Positions 1 to 8,590 of a stretch of DNA of 54,576 nt are shown here, one piece after another. Numbering within the stretch: the stretch's first letter is position 1; every line of letters begins with the position of its first letter. The position numbers and the translations under genes are program-made. Below the pieces are notes generated by a model. It was not told the DNA's origin. It searched no databases and saw only the letters and a program-made list of their open reading frames with translations. Location: assembly GCA_028533045.1 (NCBI GenBank), contig JAQQAP010000024.1, positions 1 to 54,576 of the forward strand, read 5' to 3'. The DNA comes from Spirochaetales bacterium (GTDB lineage: Bacteria; Spirochaetota; Spirochaetia; DSM-2461).

Positions 1-1
1 G

Positions 2-430
2 TTTCGCTATCACCCAAACCTTTCAGCTAAAGTCACTCACAGAAAAACAAACTCAAAGATAGAAAGAAATTATCAAAACAAGTTGTTTTCCTGTAACTAT
101 ATAGATCGTCAAATCAGAAAAGACCTGGCCGAATATACGAGGGAGACGGTTCAATTCGGTCGTAATATGAATAACTGTATGGATAGATTCTCCTGTTATA
201 TATTCTGGCATAACTTCATGAAGCCATATCGAATTAATAAAAGAAAATCAGCTTACTCCTATCATGGGGAATGCGCCGGTTTTTCTTTAAATAAAATTAA
301 AGAGATTGTTGATGCAGTAATATCTGGTCCGGTGGTTCGAGAATGTGAATCCAAGCAATATCTGACAAACTTCCAGAGAAAACATTGGGATCGAGAATTA
401 CTTAACCCAATGAATGTTACTATGGTTTAG
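2..430 (+). CDS. C-terminal part of an IS1-like transposase (5' end outside window)
   Basis: The reading frame is open from base 2 and comes in from the left edge, so only the last ~142 residues are visible; the TTG at 83 is not taken as a start. The segment NYIDRQIRKDLAEYTRETVQF followed by a Y/H/F-rich helix (YIFWHNFMKPYRI) resembles the end of IS1 InsB-type DDE transposases, where an R-x3-L-x6-R-(K/E)-(S/T)-x2-F stretch follows the catalytic Glu. It would catalyse cut-and-paste or copy movement of its element. The stop lies 18 bases before the terminal repeat at 448-469, as expected for an intact 3' end. Family assignment rests on motif resemblance only; another DDE family is possible. Confidence 0.6.
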   Translation, partial: FRYHPNLSAKVTHRKTNSKIERNYQNKLFSCNYIDRQIRKDLAEYTRETVQFGRNMNNCMDRFSCYIFWHNFMKPYRINKRKSAYSYHGECAGFSLNKIKEIVDAVISGPVVRECESKQYLTNFQRKHWDRELLNPMNVTMV

Positions 431-447
431 TCGGTAGATGGGGATAG

Positions 448-469
448 AGCTCAAGGATTGGGAACATTA
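448..469 (+). repeat. Right terminal inverted repeat of the IS
   Basis: These 22 nt begin AGCTCAAGGATTGGG and end in CATTA. They are identical to 53892-53913 and are the exact reverse complement of 53749-53770. Three copies of a 22-mer in 54 kb cannot be chance, and the position just after the transposase stop identifies it as a transposon end. Confidence 0.85.
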
Positions 470-477
470 AGCTTGGC

Positions 478-762
478 TTAATAATAATCCCCGACCCGGC
501 TAAGACTGTAAAAAATCTGAAGAAAAAGAAGTGATAGAAATAGAGCGGAACCAGCCAATACCCACTGGGAATCCCAAGTCGTATGAGTAAGAAAGTAGGA
601 ACCAATAAGACTCCCCCCGAAGGAACCCACCAATGAGATGGAAAGGGGAGTTATAATACGCCCGGGGAAATCCCGTTTGAGAACAATTATTTGAAAAAAT
701 ACAACTCCTGTTCCAATAAAGAGAAAAAGAAAAAAATCTGTTATCAGGTCCATATTAAACAT
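478..762 (-). CDS. Small three-helix membrane protein, unknown function
   Basis: A 94-residue, very hydrophobic protein with three likely transmembrane segments at about residues 5-27, 35-57 and 67-86. Glycines in the second helix (SLVGSFGGSLIGSYF) recall small glycine-zipper membrane proteins, but no family is recognised. The start is supported by GAAGGAG seven bases upstream. It is the last gene of the long minus-strand string, 30 bases after the acidic lipoprotein gene, and its stop lies 8 bases from the IS end. Confidence 0.55.
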   Translation of the reverse strand: MFNMDLITDFFLFLFIGTGVVFFQIIVLKRDFPGRIITPLSISLVGSFGGSLIGSYFLTHTTWDSQWVLAGSALFLSLLFLQIFYSLSRVGDYY

Positions 763-792
763 GGCATGTCTCCTTCGTAATTTGGATCCTTT

Positions 793-1572
793 TTAAGGAA
801 GCCAATAAATAAATCCAATATCAACCGTACCAAGATAAACAGGGATACTCTCAATTCGTTCAAGAGTACTGGCTGAAATATAATAACCATAAACAGCAAC
901 GGCAATTGTAATATTGGTAACGTCATAAGTTGAGCCTATAAACCGGTCATCGTCTGTAAATATATCATAGATATCAGAATCAATGCCATCACTGTCTGTT
1001 TCAGAAATCGTTACACCATCCGTGGTATAGCTACTTGTATACATATAGTCATAATTATTATCCAAAAAGTCCAGTATACTTATACTATCATCATCGTCAT
1101 TATCACCGGAAGTATCAAATTCTTGTACGCGCCTGTAGAGAATTGAAGTATTATCTGCCCCGGAAACACTTAACTGTCCCGTATCCGTATCAAATGTCAG
1201 GGTAACCACTGTACCGGAATTATCCTGTTCAACGGTAGCGTCAGAATTATCATCGGGATAATCCCCGTCTGAAGTCGTATCAACCGTAGCCATCTGGATA
1301 AAATCCAAATCGTCGAGAGTATCAAAGCCTGATTCCACATCGTCCTCATCAATCTCATCTTGATCATCGTCTATTTCATCTTCATTTTCCCAGTAGACTT
1401 TATAGGCGATAACATAATCTTCCGCATCGGAATTAGTTTGAAAAGCTAAAGTATAATCATCCCCGTCTGTATCGGTTGCATCGGGGGCATCAATAGAATC
1501 ATAATCGGGCAATCCACACCCCATCATGACCAGCACGGCCCCAATAAGAAAACTCTTTTTAAATATATCCAT
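793..1572 (-). CDS. Highly acidic putative lipoprotein
   Basis: A 259-residue protein with a lipoprotein-type signal: positive start (MDIFKK), hydrophobic core and a VMMGC box with Cys19 as the likely lipidated residue. About a quarter of the residues are Asp or Glu, with runs such as DEIDDDQDEIDEDD and DNDDDDS; such a surface could bind divalent cations or suit a saline habitat. The C-terminal ~50 residues are more hydrophobic and ordered. The ATG overlaps the stop of the cyclase gene (ATGA), so the two are translationally coupled and may work together at the envelope. No homologous family is recognised. Confident as a gene; function unknown. Confidence 0.75.
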   Translation of the reverse strand: MDIFKKSFLIGAVLVMMGCGLPDYDSIDAPDATDTDGDDYTLAFQTNSDAEDYVIAYKVYWENEDEIDDDQDEIDEDDVESGFDTLDDLDFIQMATVDTTSDGDYPDDNSDATVEQDNSGTVVTLTFDTDTGQLSVSGADNTSILYRRVQEFDTSGDNDDDDSISILDFLDNNYDYMYTSSYTTDGVTISETDSDGIDSDIYDIFTDDDRFIGSTYDVTNITIAVAVYGYYISASTLERIESIPVYLGTVDIGFIYWLP

Positions 1573-4001
1573 CAGGCCCTTTTCTTTCCTTTTTTCCCCT
1601 TACCTTCATCTTTCATAGCCAGGTCACCGTCGTAACCGACCAGCTCGTATATTCTAACGGGGCGGAGTTTCCCCTTAACCCTAATGTCATCCAACTCTCG
1701 GGTAATAAATTTTTCGTCATGACCAATTGCATCTCTAGTTGCCTGGCTTATGACAATTTTCGTTCGGTACTGCTTGGTAATTCCTTCCAGTCGGGAAGCA
1801 AGGTTAACATTATCTCCCATAACGGTAAAGTTCATACGTCCCTGGCTTCCCATATTTCCTACCGTACCGATACCGGAATTCAAACCTATTCCTATATGAA
1901 GCTGTCGGTTAGGCTCCAAATGCTCATTCAACAACTCTAATAGTTCAAGCTGACGAAGGGCGCTCTTGCAAGCTAGAACGGCGTGGTCAGCCTGAGGCAA
2001 AGGGGCGCCCCAGAAACCCATTATGGCATCACCTATATATTTATCCAGGGTACCATCATACTCAATAAGACAGTCAGTCATAGATGTGAGATAATCATTA
2101 AGCAGGTGAACCAGCTCCTGGGGAGACATGGATTCGGAAAGAGTGGTAAAACTGCGGATATCGGAGAAGAAAATAGTGATATCCATATCAGTCCCCCCTA
2201 GTTCGGGTGGGTTTGTCATCATCTGTTCCACAACTTTGGGGTTAACGTACTTTCCGAACATATCCTTAATACGCCTTTTGTCGCTCTCCCCGGCGACAAC
2301 CCGGTAAACAATAACAAGAATAAAACATATGAAAGCCCCCGTAACCGGAGTGGCAAAATTCAGAACAATATTCCGATTTTCAAAAAAGTAAATATTGGCA
2401 AAGTAAAAATAAACGCCCACCATGGCAAGAGTGACAAGAAAGGACAGAAGCGTATTCATTCGGGAAGAATAAAATGAGAGAATAAGTATCATACCCAATA
2501 GAACCAATAGGTTTACCCATGCAGGGACAGGCTTGAGAAAATTATCCATAAGAATGGTATTTAAAGCATTGGCATGAACTTCTACCCCGTACATAAGACC
2601 AAAAGGAGTCGTCTTCTCATCGGTTCCTTGAAAAAATCCTCCCACCATGAGTATTTTGTTGGCAACCGCCTTGGTACGGGGCCAGCGTGTGGGATCTTCA
2701 CCGGGAACACGGCGGGCATAGGCAGAATAGGATCGAATAGGATAAGTTTGATACCCGCTTCTGCCCGGATTGGAACGGGCCCCCATAAAGTTAATAGTCA
2801 TCTGTCCCTGTTCATCAATGGGGATGCGGATCTCCGGTACATCACGATATTCCGCTTCACTTATCACCGCCCCCTGATCATCCAATTCAGGATAGGCCGT
2901 CATAATTCGGTAATCTTCCAACTGTCCCGTTTCGGGATTATAGACCCGGGGGTGAGGAAAAAGAATATACTTCCCCAGTACCACTTCAAGTTCATCTAAT
3001 TCGGTATGAAAATAATTAGCCGCCAAAGAAAGAGTTATGGCCGGAATTATATCGTCCTTATAGCGAGTCAACTCAAAATAACGATTATCCGGTAAGCCGT
3101 CTCCGTCAGTGTCTTCCGAACGAGAAGGAGCCCTATTGGACATATCCCGGGACAGGCTGTCAATAACCCCTTGAGTCAAAGGAGTCTCAACATCTATCCA
3201 CTCCCCCTGACGGGTCTGCCATGCCAAACGCTCTCCGTCGGCTATCCCCGCATCGGGATCGAGGTCATCCAGTCTCAACTTACCGGTAGAAGTACTGTAA
3301 CGGGCAAGAAGCTGCTGTTTTCTATAAATAAGATCCCAGTCGGCTCCAAAATTGGCGTGACCGTAACCGGCAATATTCGATCCATATTCAATCAGTGGCG
3401 ATTCAGTGCTGTAATAGGTATTTAGCTTGGAAAAATCGCCGGAAATATTTCTGATAACTCCCCCGCTCTCATAAAGGGCTTCCATCCGCTCATGTTCATC
3501 TTTCATGGCATAGCTGGGGGGATTAATATCCAGGATGGTTTCCAGGAAAACAGTACCGCTCTCTTCCATGGCAAAGACCATCTCTTCATCAATAAGAGGA
3601 TCCGAATCGGGCTCTGAAAAAAAGATATCCAGAAAAAGGGCATTTTCCCTTTGATCCTGGTTTTTAATACGGGAAAAGGATTTTAAAAGATTAGCGTGGA
3701 TTTCCCGGGAAAAAGGCCATCTTCCAAAGGTATCGAGGGTAGCCGTATCAATACCGATGATAACAATATCCCGGGAGACTTTAAGATCCTGGGTCTCTTC
3801 TATGACCCCTGTTTCTATAATTTCCTGAGCACTACGATATTTCAACTGAAAATGGAGGTCCACCACATTGGTCTCCAGACGGCTGAAAATATCTGTAACC
3901 GAGGAGATAAGAAAAATGATCAGAAAGACCAGAACTCCCAACAATAAAGAAAATATCTTAGGATCCAGCAATTTTTGAATGCGTTCTCTTCCTTCGCCCA
4001 T
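1572..4001 (-). CDS. CHASE2-domain class III adenylate cyclase
   Basis: An 809-residue membrane sensor predicted to make cAMP from ATP. It has one N-terminal transmembrane helix (~18-36), an extracytoplasmic CHASE2 domain (~40-480), three membrane helices (~492-512, 518-540, 545-570), then a cytoplasmic cyclase domain (~600-790). Both metal-binding Asp residues are present (D614 in FFSDIRSFT, D658 in KYIGDAIMGFWG), as are K654 and T726 in adenylate-type positions and N733/R737 in NVNLASRLE, so it should be active as a homodimer. Oddly, CHASE2 contains a DTDGDGLPD loop (297-305) like calcium-binding thrombospondin type 3 repeats. GGAGG precedes the start. It is 28 bases after the TPR gene and overlaps the lipoprotein gene. 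Confidence 0.92.
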   Translation of the reverse strand: MGEGRERIQKLLDPKIFSLLLGVLVFLIIFLISSVTDIFSRLETNVVDLHFQLKYRSAQEIIETGVIEETQDLKVSRDIVIIGIDTATLDTFGRWPFSREIHANLLKSFSRIKNQDQRENALFLDIFFSEPDSDPLIDEEMVFAMEESGTVFLETILDINPPSYAMKDEHERMEALYESGGVIRNISGDFSKLNTYYSTESPLIEYGSNIAGYGHANFGADWDLIYRKQQLLARYSTSTGKLRLDDLDPDAGIADGERLAWQTRQGEWIDVETPLTQGVIDSLSRDMSNRAPSRSEDTDGDGLPDNRYFELTRYKDDIIPAITLSLAANYFHTELDELEVVLGKYILFPHPRVYNPETGQLEDYRIMTAYPELDDQGAVISEAEYRDVPEIRIPIDEQGQMTINFMGARSNPGRSGYQTYPIRSYSAYARRVPGEDPTRWPRTKAVANKILMVGGFFQGTDEKTTPFGLMYGVEVHANALNTILMDNFLKPVPAWVNLLVLLGMILILSFYSSRMNTLLSFLVTLAMVGVYFYFANIYFFENRNIVLNFATPVTGAFICFILVIVYRVVAGESDKRRIKDMFGKYVNPKVVEQMMTNPPELGGTDMDITIFFSDIRSFTTLSESMSPQELVHLLNDYLTSMTDCLIEYDGTLDKYIGDAIMGFWGAPLPQADHAVLACKSALRQLELLELLNEHLEPNRQLHIGIGLNSGIGTVGNMGSQGRMNFTVMGDNVNLASRLEGITKQYRTKIVISQATRDAIGHDEKFITRELDDIRVKGKLRPVRIYELVGYDGDLAMKDEGKGKKGKKRA

Positions 4002-4029
4002 AGATCATCCTCCCCGGCGTTTTGCTAAA

Positions 4030-4689
4030 CTAGTTCATTAACAATATACGAGTTTTTGCAATATTTTTCCAATCGGTAGTACCATAATCGGCAATAAGGG
4101 TTTCATAATACTCGGTAGCTTTAGTATTATCACCGGCTTCTTCGGCCAAACGGGCCATATTGAAGAGAGCTTCGGCTGCTTCGGGAGCATTTTCGCCATA
4201 CTCGTTGACCAGTCTTTCATAAAGAAGAGCCGCTTCACTTGCCATGGCTGCTTCTTCCATAGCGGCCGCAGCATTAAAAAGAGAAACAGGAGCCAGATAA
4301 CTCTGGGGAAAACCGTCTGCAAGTGCTACGAAATCGGTAGAAGCTTCGGTCCACATTTCCTGGGTAATGTAATACTGACCTCTCATAAAGTAGGCCCGCT
4401 GTACGGCATAGTTGGCACCACCCTTTGCCAGAACAGCCTCTGTGGTAGAAAGGAACTCTTCCTCCAAGTTGGGCTTCTCATCATCAAAGGAAAACATCCA
4501 CTGAGAATAGAGTTCGTCAATCTCTTCGGCGGCCATAGCATTTTTATCTACCATGTTGTCACGAATAGGAGCCCATACGGCGGCTGCTACAATGATAATA
4601 ACAGCAACGGCCAACACGGCTATGACTAAAGCTCTTCTTTCTGTTAAAAAAACGGCCAGCCTATCGGCCATATTCATCTTATCACTCAC
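4030..4689 (-). CDS. Membrane-anchored tetratricopeptide repeat protein
   Basis: A 219-residue protein with a cytoplasmic N-terminus, one transmembrane helix (~19-42, LVIAVLAVAVIIIVAAAVW) and a helical-repeat tail that would lie in the periplasm. TPR-like helices recur from ~75 onward, with typical A-x3-Y-x2-L and G-(D/E)-x2-K-A-x3-Y patterns near the C-terminus. The topology resembles the YfgM/TPR_21 group that assists secretion or outer membrane assembly, but that is only a structural analogy. It lies 11 bases after the sigma-54 activator gene in the same operon. Confidence 0.75.
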   Translation of the reverse strand: MSDKMNMADRLAVFLTERRALVIAVLAVAVIIIVAAAVWAPIRDNMVDKNAMAAEEIDELYSQWMFSFDDEKPNLEEEFLSTTEAVLAKGGANYAVQRAYFMRGQYYITQEMWTEASTDFVALADGFPQSYLAPVSLFNAAAAMEEAAMASEAALLYERLVNEYGENAPEAAEALFNMARLAEEAGDNTKATEYYETLIADYGTTDWKNIAKTRILLMN

Positions 4690-4700
4690 TATTAACTCCC

Positions 4701-6221
4701 TTACACTATGTTTAATTCTTTAACAAGCCTCGACAGATAGGTCCTTTGGATACCAAGTTCCCGAGCCGTATCTGTCCGATTACCCTTATTATTTTTAAGG
4801 GCGGCTTCTACAAATCCCTTTTTAAACAGCTGCAGTCCTTCCTTCAAGGTAAGATCCTTACTGCCGCTCAAGTCAAATCCCGGCTCATTCTCTGTTCCTT
4901 CGGGAAGCTGAAGTTCTTGAGGCTGAACCTCATTCTCTTCACCCATGAGAACGACCCGCTCCATGACATTCATTAACTCCCGGATATTTCCAGGCCAACC
5001 ATAACCGTAAACGGCTTCCACAGTGGGCGCCGCCATTTTACGGAGGTCCTTATTATGTCTTTTGGAGAAAAACTCCAAAAAATGTTCTGCCAGAAAAATA
5101 ATATCCTCGCCTCGCTCCCTTAGAGGAGGCAAGTAAAGGGGAAGTACATTAATACGAAAGTAAAGGTCCTCGCGAAACTCCCCTTCCCTAATAGCCCTCT
5201 CCAAATCCTTGTTTGTAGCGGCTATAACACGTACATCACAGGGAATAGGCTCAACCGAACCTACTCTCTCTATACTTCTTGACTGAAGCACCCGCAACAA
5301 CTTCGTTTGCAGATGTACCGGAATTTCACCAATCTCGTCAAGAAAAATAGTTCCCCCCGAGGCCACTTCAAAACGTCCGCGGCGAACCTTGTCCGCACCG
5401 GTAAAAGCCCCTCTTTCGTGGCCAAAAAGCTCCGATTCAATCAAATCTTCCGGTAAGGCGGCACAGTTAACAGCCACAAAGGGACCGCCGGAACGCTCAC
5501 CACGGGAATGAATCATCTCCGCAATAAGCTCCTTACCGGTACCGCTTTCCCCTGTTATTAAGACAGGACTATAAACAGGAGCAATACGATCAATCTGACC
5601 GACTATTCCGCTCATTACCGACCGGGGAGAATAGATGAGTTTACTCTTCTCTCCCCCCATGGCTTCCTGCTCCCGAATGCTCCGGAGGGAGGCCAACTCA
5701 CCGGCATTAAGAATGGCTAACGCCGCCTGAGTGGCAAAATACTCAAGCCACTCAAGATTCTCTTCGGTAAAACGTCTGTCCGACTTACTCAGAATAACTT
5801 CCATTACCCCCAGACATTTGCCGTATCCCACAAGGGGAGCCGCCGCAATAGCCCGGGTTCGGTAGCCGCTTTTTTTGTCTATTTTTGAGGAGAAACGTTC
5901 GTCATTTTCCACATCGTTTACGATGAGGCTTTTCTTACGCTGAAAAACCCAGCCAGCTATCCCCTCATCGGCGGAGATGGTCAAATTCCGGATAGTAGAA
6001 CTCTTACTTCCCAAAACGACCTGGAAGAAAAGAGAATCGTCCCTCTCATCAACCAAAAGAAGGGAGGCTGAATCGCCTCCCAACACTTCGGAAGCAGAAC
6101 CTACTATATAAGAAAGGAGCTGCTGTATACTCTGATCGCCGGAGCTGATCAGAGTATTGATTTTAGTTAGCTTACTGAATCGATCCTTCTCTACGAAGGC
6201 TTCGACCTGGTTCGCAGGCAT
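4701..6221 (-). CDS. GAF-domain sigma-54-dependent transcriptional activator
   Basis: A 506-residue enhancer-binding protein in NifA/FhlA order: N-terminal GAF sensor (~30-175), AAA+ sigma-54 activation domain (~200-430) and a C-terminal Fis-type helix-turn-helix (~465-504, GNRTDTARELGIQRTYLSRL). The ATPase shows Walker A GESGTGKE (224-231), the sigma-54-contacting GAFTGA loop (271-276) and Walker B TIFLDEIGE (291-299). There is no receiver domain, so a small ligand or protein partner rather than phosphorylation probably controls it. Its targets are not evident. It sits 8 bases after rpsA, an unexpected place for a specialised regulator, and leads the sensory half of the operon. Confidence 0.92.
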   Translation of the reverse strand: MPANQVEAFVEKDRFSKLTKINTLISSGDQSIQQLLSYIVGSASEVLGGDSASLLLVDERDDSLFFQVVLGSKSSTIRNLTISADEGIAGWVFQRKKSLIVNDVENDERFSSKIDKKSGYRTRAIAAAPLVGYGKCLGVMEVILSKSDRRFTEENLEWLEYFATQAALAILNAGELASLRSIREQEAMGGEKSKLIYSPRSVMSGIVGQIDRIAPVYSPVLITGESGTGKELIAEMIHSRGERSGGPFVAVNCAALPEDLIESELFGHERGAFTGADKVRRGRFEVASGGTIFLDEIGEIPVHLQTKLLRVLQSRSIERVGSVEPIPCDVRVIAATNKDLERAIREGEFREDLYFRINVLPLYLPPLRERGEDIIFLAEHFLEFFSKRHNKDLRKMAAPTVEAVYGYGWPGNIRELMNVMERVVLMGEENEVQPQELQLPEGTENEPGFDLSGSKDLTLKEGLQLFKKGFVEAALKNNKGNRTDTARELGIQRTYLSRLVKELNIV

Positions 6222-6229
6222 AGGAGACT

Positions 6230-7930
6230 CTAGTCTTCCTTCTTCAGAGCGTCAGCAAGGGTAAAGGTTTCCGCACCGTCGTTTTCGTCGCTGCCGGAGT
6301 CCATATACCGTTCGATTTCCTGACGTTCTTCCCGGTACTTGAGTTCCCGGATAGAAAGACCAAGCTTCTGTCGGGCCGGATTGATTTCGGATACGGCTGC
6401 CCGCACCTTGTCGCCTACCTTAAACTGAGTAAGCATTTCATCCGGATCGGCTTCTCTGTCGGGACTAAGCTGATTCTTGAAGATAAGACCTTCAATATCG
6501 CCCTGTACCTTAACAAATACACCAAAGTCAGCTACGTTGGATACTTCACCTTCGATGATGGAACCCTTGGGGTAAGCTGTTTTGAGCTGTTCCCAGGGAT
6601 CGTCAGAAAGCTGCTTAAGACCGAGTCTGATTCTTCTCATCTCCGGATCAACTCTAATAACAGTCACTTCAAGCTCGTCACCGGGCTTGAATACGTTATG
6701 AGCGCTCTGAACTTTCTGAGTCCAGGAGTAGTCATCCACGTGGAGGAAACCGTCAATACCTTCTTCCAATTCAACGAATGCACCGGCGTTGGTAACGTTC
6801 TTGATGGTTCTGGTAAGCTTGGTTCCTACGGGATAGGAAGCTTCAATTTCATCCCACGGATTGGGGAGAACCTGCTTAAGGCCAAGAGAAACACGTCTCT
6901 CATCCATATCGTAACCCAGGATCATGGTTTCCACTTCGTCTCCGATGGAAAGCACTTCCTTGGGGTGTTTGATCTTCTTAACCCAGGACAGCTCGGAAAT
7001 ATGAGCCAGACCTTCAATACCGGGTTCGATTTCGATAAAAGCACCGAAGTCGGTCATTTTGGTAACCTTACCGTTTACACGGTCGTCCACCTGGTATCTT
7101 TCGTTGAAGGTTTCCCAGGGATCATCCTGAAAATCCTTGAGGGACAAGTTAATTTTCTGTCCTTCACGATCAAGCTTGATAACCTTAAGCTTGATTTCCT
7201 GACCCTTCTTTACGAAGTCACGGGGTCTGGTAACGTGTCCCCAGCTCATATCGTTGATATGAAGAAGACCGTCGAAACCACCCAAGTCAATAAAAGCACC
7301 GAAGGAAGTGAAGCTCTTAACCGCACCGGTTACTTCATCCCCTTCCTGGGTTTCTTCAAAAAACTTGGTCCGGTTTTCCAGACTTGTCTTTTCAAGGTAG
7401 CCTCTTCTGGAAACTACAATGTTTACTTTTCTCTCACCATAAAGTCTTTCAAGAAGGAACTTACCTTTTACACCGATATATTCGGAAGGGGTTTCCACCT
7501 TGACTATATCTGTCTTAGAGATGGGGAGGAACGCCCGGGCATCAACACCCAGATCTACCTCGAAACCACCTTTGATTTCTTTCACGATCTCACCGTCAAC
7601 GGGAGTCTTGTCGTTGAAGGCTTCCTTCAGTTCTTTCCAAACTGCTTTCTGCTCGGCCTTCTTCTTGGAAATGATGGGTTCACCATTTCTTCCTTCTTTC
7701 TTGATGAGTAATACGCCGACTTTGTCGTCAAGGGCAGGCGCTTCATCGAATTCGTTCAGGTTTATCTTACCTTCGCATTTACAAAAGACATCGAGGTAGA
7801 CAAATTCGGAATCTACCTGTACAACCGTACCTTCTACGATTGATCCCTCTTCCAAATTTTCAAGGGGTTTCAGATAAGCTTCCTGAAGCTCTGTCTGTGA
7901 GTCAGCTGCCATTACATCCTTTTCTGCCAT
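6230..7930 (-). CDS. rpsA: 30S ribosomal protein S1
   Basis: A 566-residue protein with six S1 (OB-fold) repeats, the full S1 architecture of Gram-negative bacteria: about residues 30-80, 110-165, 195-265, 280-350, 365-440 and 455-525. The central repeats carry the classic FGAFIDLGG-x-DGLLHI signature. S1 binds mRNA upstream of the start codon and helps load it on the ribosome. The first repeat carries a CKC pair (VFCKCEGK), which is unusual. cmk lies 6 bases upstream, the common cmk-rpsA arrangement. Confidence 0.96.
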   Translation of the reverse strand: MAEKDVMAADSQTELQEAYLKPLENLEEGSIVEGTVVQVDSEFVYLDVFCKCEGKINLNEFDEAPALDDKVGVLLIKKEGRNGEPIISKKKAEQKAVWKELKEAFNDKTPVDGEIVKEIKGGFEVDLGVDARAFLPISKTDIVKVETPSEYIGVKGKFLLERLYGERKVNIVVSRRGYLEKTSLENRTKFFEETQEGDEVTGAVKSFTSFGAFIDLGGFDGLLHINDMSWGHVTRPRDFVKKGQEIKLKVIKLDREGQKINLSLKDFQDDPWETFNERYQVDDRVNGKVTKMTDFGAFIEIEPGIEGLAHISELSWVKKIKHPKEVLSIGDEVETMILGYDMDERRVSLGLKQVLPNPWDEIEASYPVGTKLTRTIKNVTNAGAFVELEEGIDGFLHVDDYSWTQKVQSAHNVFKPGDELEVTVIRVDPEMRRIRLGLKQLSDDPWEQLKTAYPKGSIIEGEVSNVADFGVFVKVQGDIEGLIFKNQLSPDREADPDEMLTQFKVGDKVRAAVSEINPARQKLGLSIRELKYREERQEIERYMDSGSDENDGAETFTLADALKKED

Positions 7931-7936
7931 AATTGG

Positions 7937-8590
7937 TCATTCTCCTGGATCTACTATATATTCTTTGATTTTTCCAGATACTTTCTCACAAACTTCCTCT
8001 AAGGTCAAGTCAGAAGTATCTAAATATTCCGCTTCTTCCGTAATTTTGAGCGAACCTTCCTCTTTATTACGGTCAATTTTGTCCCTTTCCTCTATGGAGC
8101 GGGCTATTTCTTCCAGGGATAATTCGCTGGTGCCCTGGCGAAACCGGCGTTCAGCCCGGGCCATGGGGCTCGCATCAAGAAACAGTTTTACTTCTCCGTG
8201 AGGAAAAACGACACTTGTCATGTCCCTTCCTTCGGCCACCACATCCATTCCGGCTGTAATACGACGAATATGGTCATTTACGATACGACGCACGGGAACA
8301 CAGGCGGAAACGGTGGGAACCATGGATTCTATCGCATCGCTGCGAAGTTTATCCTCCACGTCGGCCCCGTCAAGGTGAAGCCGCCCTTCCTTTATATCGA
8401 GATCAAGCGATCCGGCCAATTCGGTCAATTCAGCCTGATCATCCGCCCCAATACCTTTTTCCAGCGCCCGGAGAGATACGGCACGATAGAAGCTTCCCGA
8501 ATTCAGGTTAAAAAAACCAAAGCGGTCTGCCACAAAACGGGCGACCGTACTTTTCCCCACCCCTGCGGGGCCGTCGATGGCTACAATCAT
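7937..8590 (-). CDS. cmk: Cytidylate kinase
   Basis: A 217-residue P-loop kinase that phosphorylates CMP/dCMP to the diphosphate. It begins MIVAIDGPAGVGKSTVARF, with the Walker A loop GPAGVGKS at 7-14, followed by the LNSGSFYRA motif (Asn/Ser where most have DTGAMYRA). The NMP-binding and lid regions (EGRDMTSVVFPHGEVKLFLDA, RAERRFRQ) are well conserved. The start overlaps the pseudouridine synthase stop by 4 bases, and rpsA follows after 6 bases, so all three are co-transcribed. Confidence 0.96.
   Translation of the reverse strand: MIVAIDGPAGVGKSTVARFVADRFGFFNLNSGSFYRAVSLRALEKGIGADDQAELTELAGSLDLDIKEGRLHLDGADVEDKLRSDAIESMVPTVSACVPVRRIVNDHIRRITAGMDVVAEGRDMTSVVFPHGEVKLFLDASPMARAERRFRQGTSELSLEEIARSIEERDKIDRNKEEGSLKITEEAEYLDTSDLTLEEVCEKVSGKIKEYIVDPGE

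Larger units (their letters stand above)
1..469 (+). mobile_element. Right end of an IS1-like insertion sequence
   Basis: The element consists of the transposase 3' part plus a right terminal repeat. Its outer boundary is set at 469 because the 22 nt at 448-469 recur as both ends of a separate 165-bp element at 53749-53913. The TAATG...CCAA-type end resembles the GGTAATGACTCCAA end of IS1. The left end is outside the window, so length and target duplication cannot be read. The stop codon of the minus-strand gene ends at 478, only 8 bases beyond the element. Confidence 0.6.

Noticed and set aside
6698..7711. 337-residue plus-strand open frame
   Set aside because: Antisense to rpsA; the six S1 repeats leave no doubt about the coding strand.
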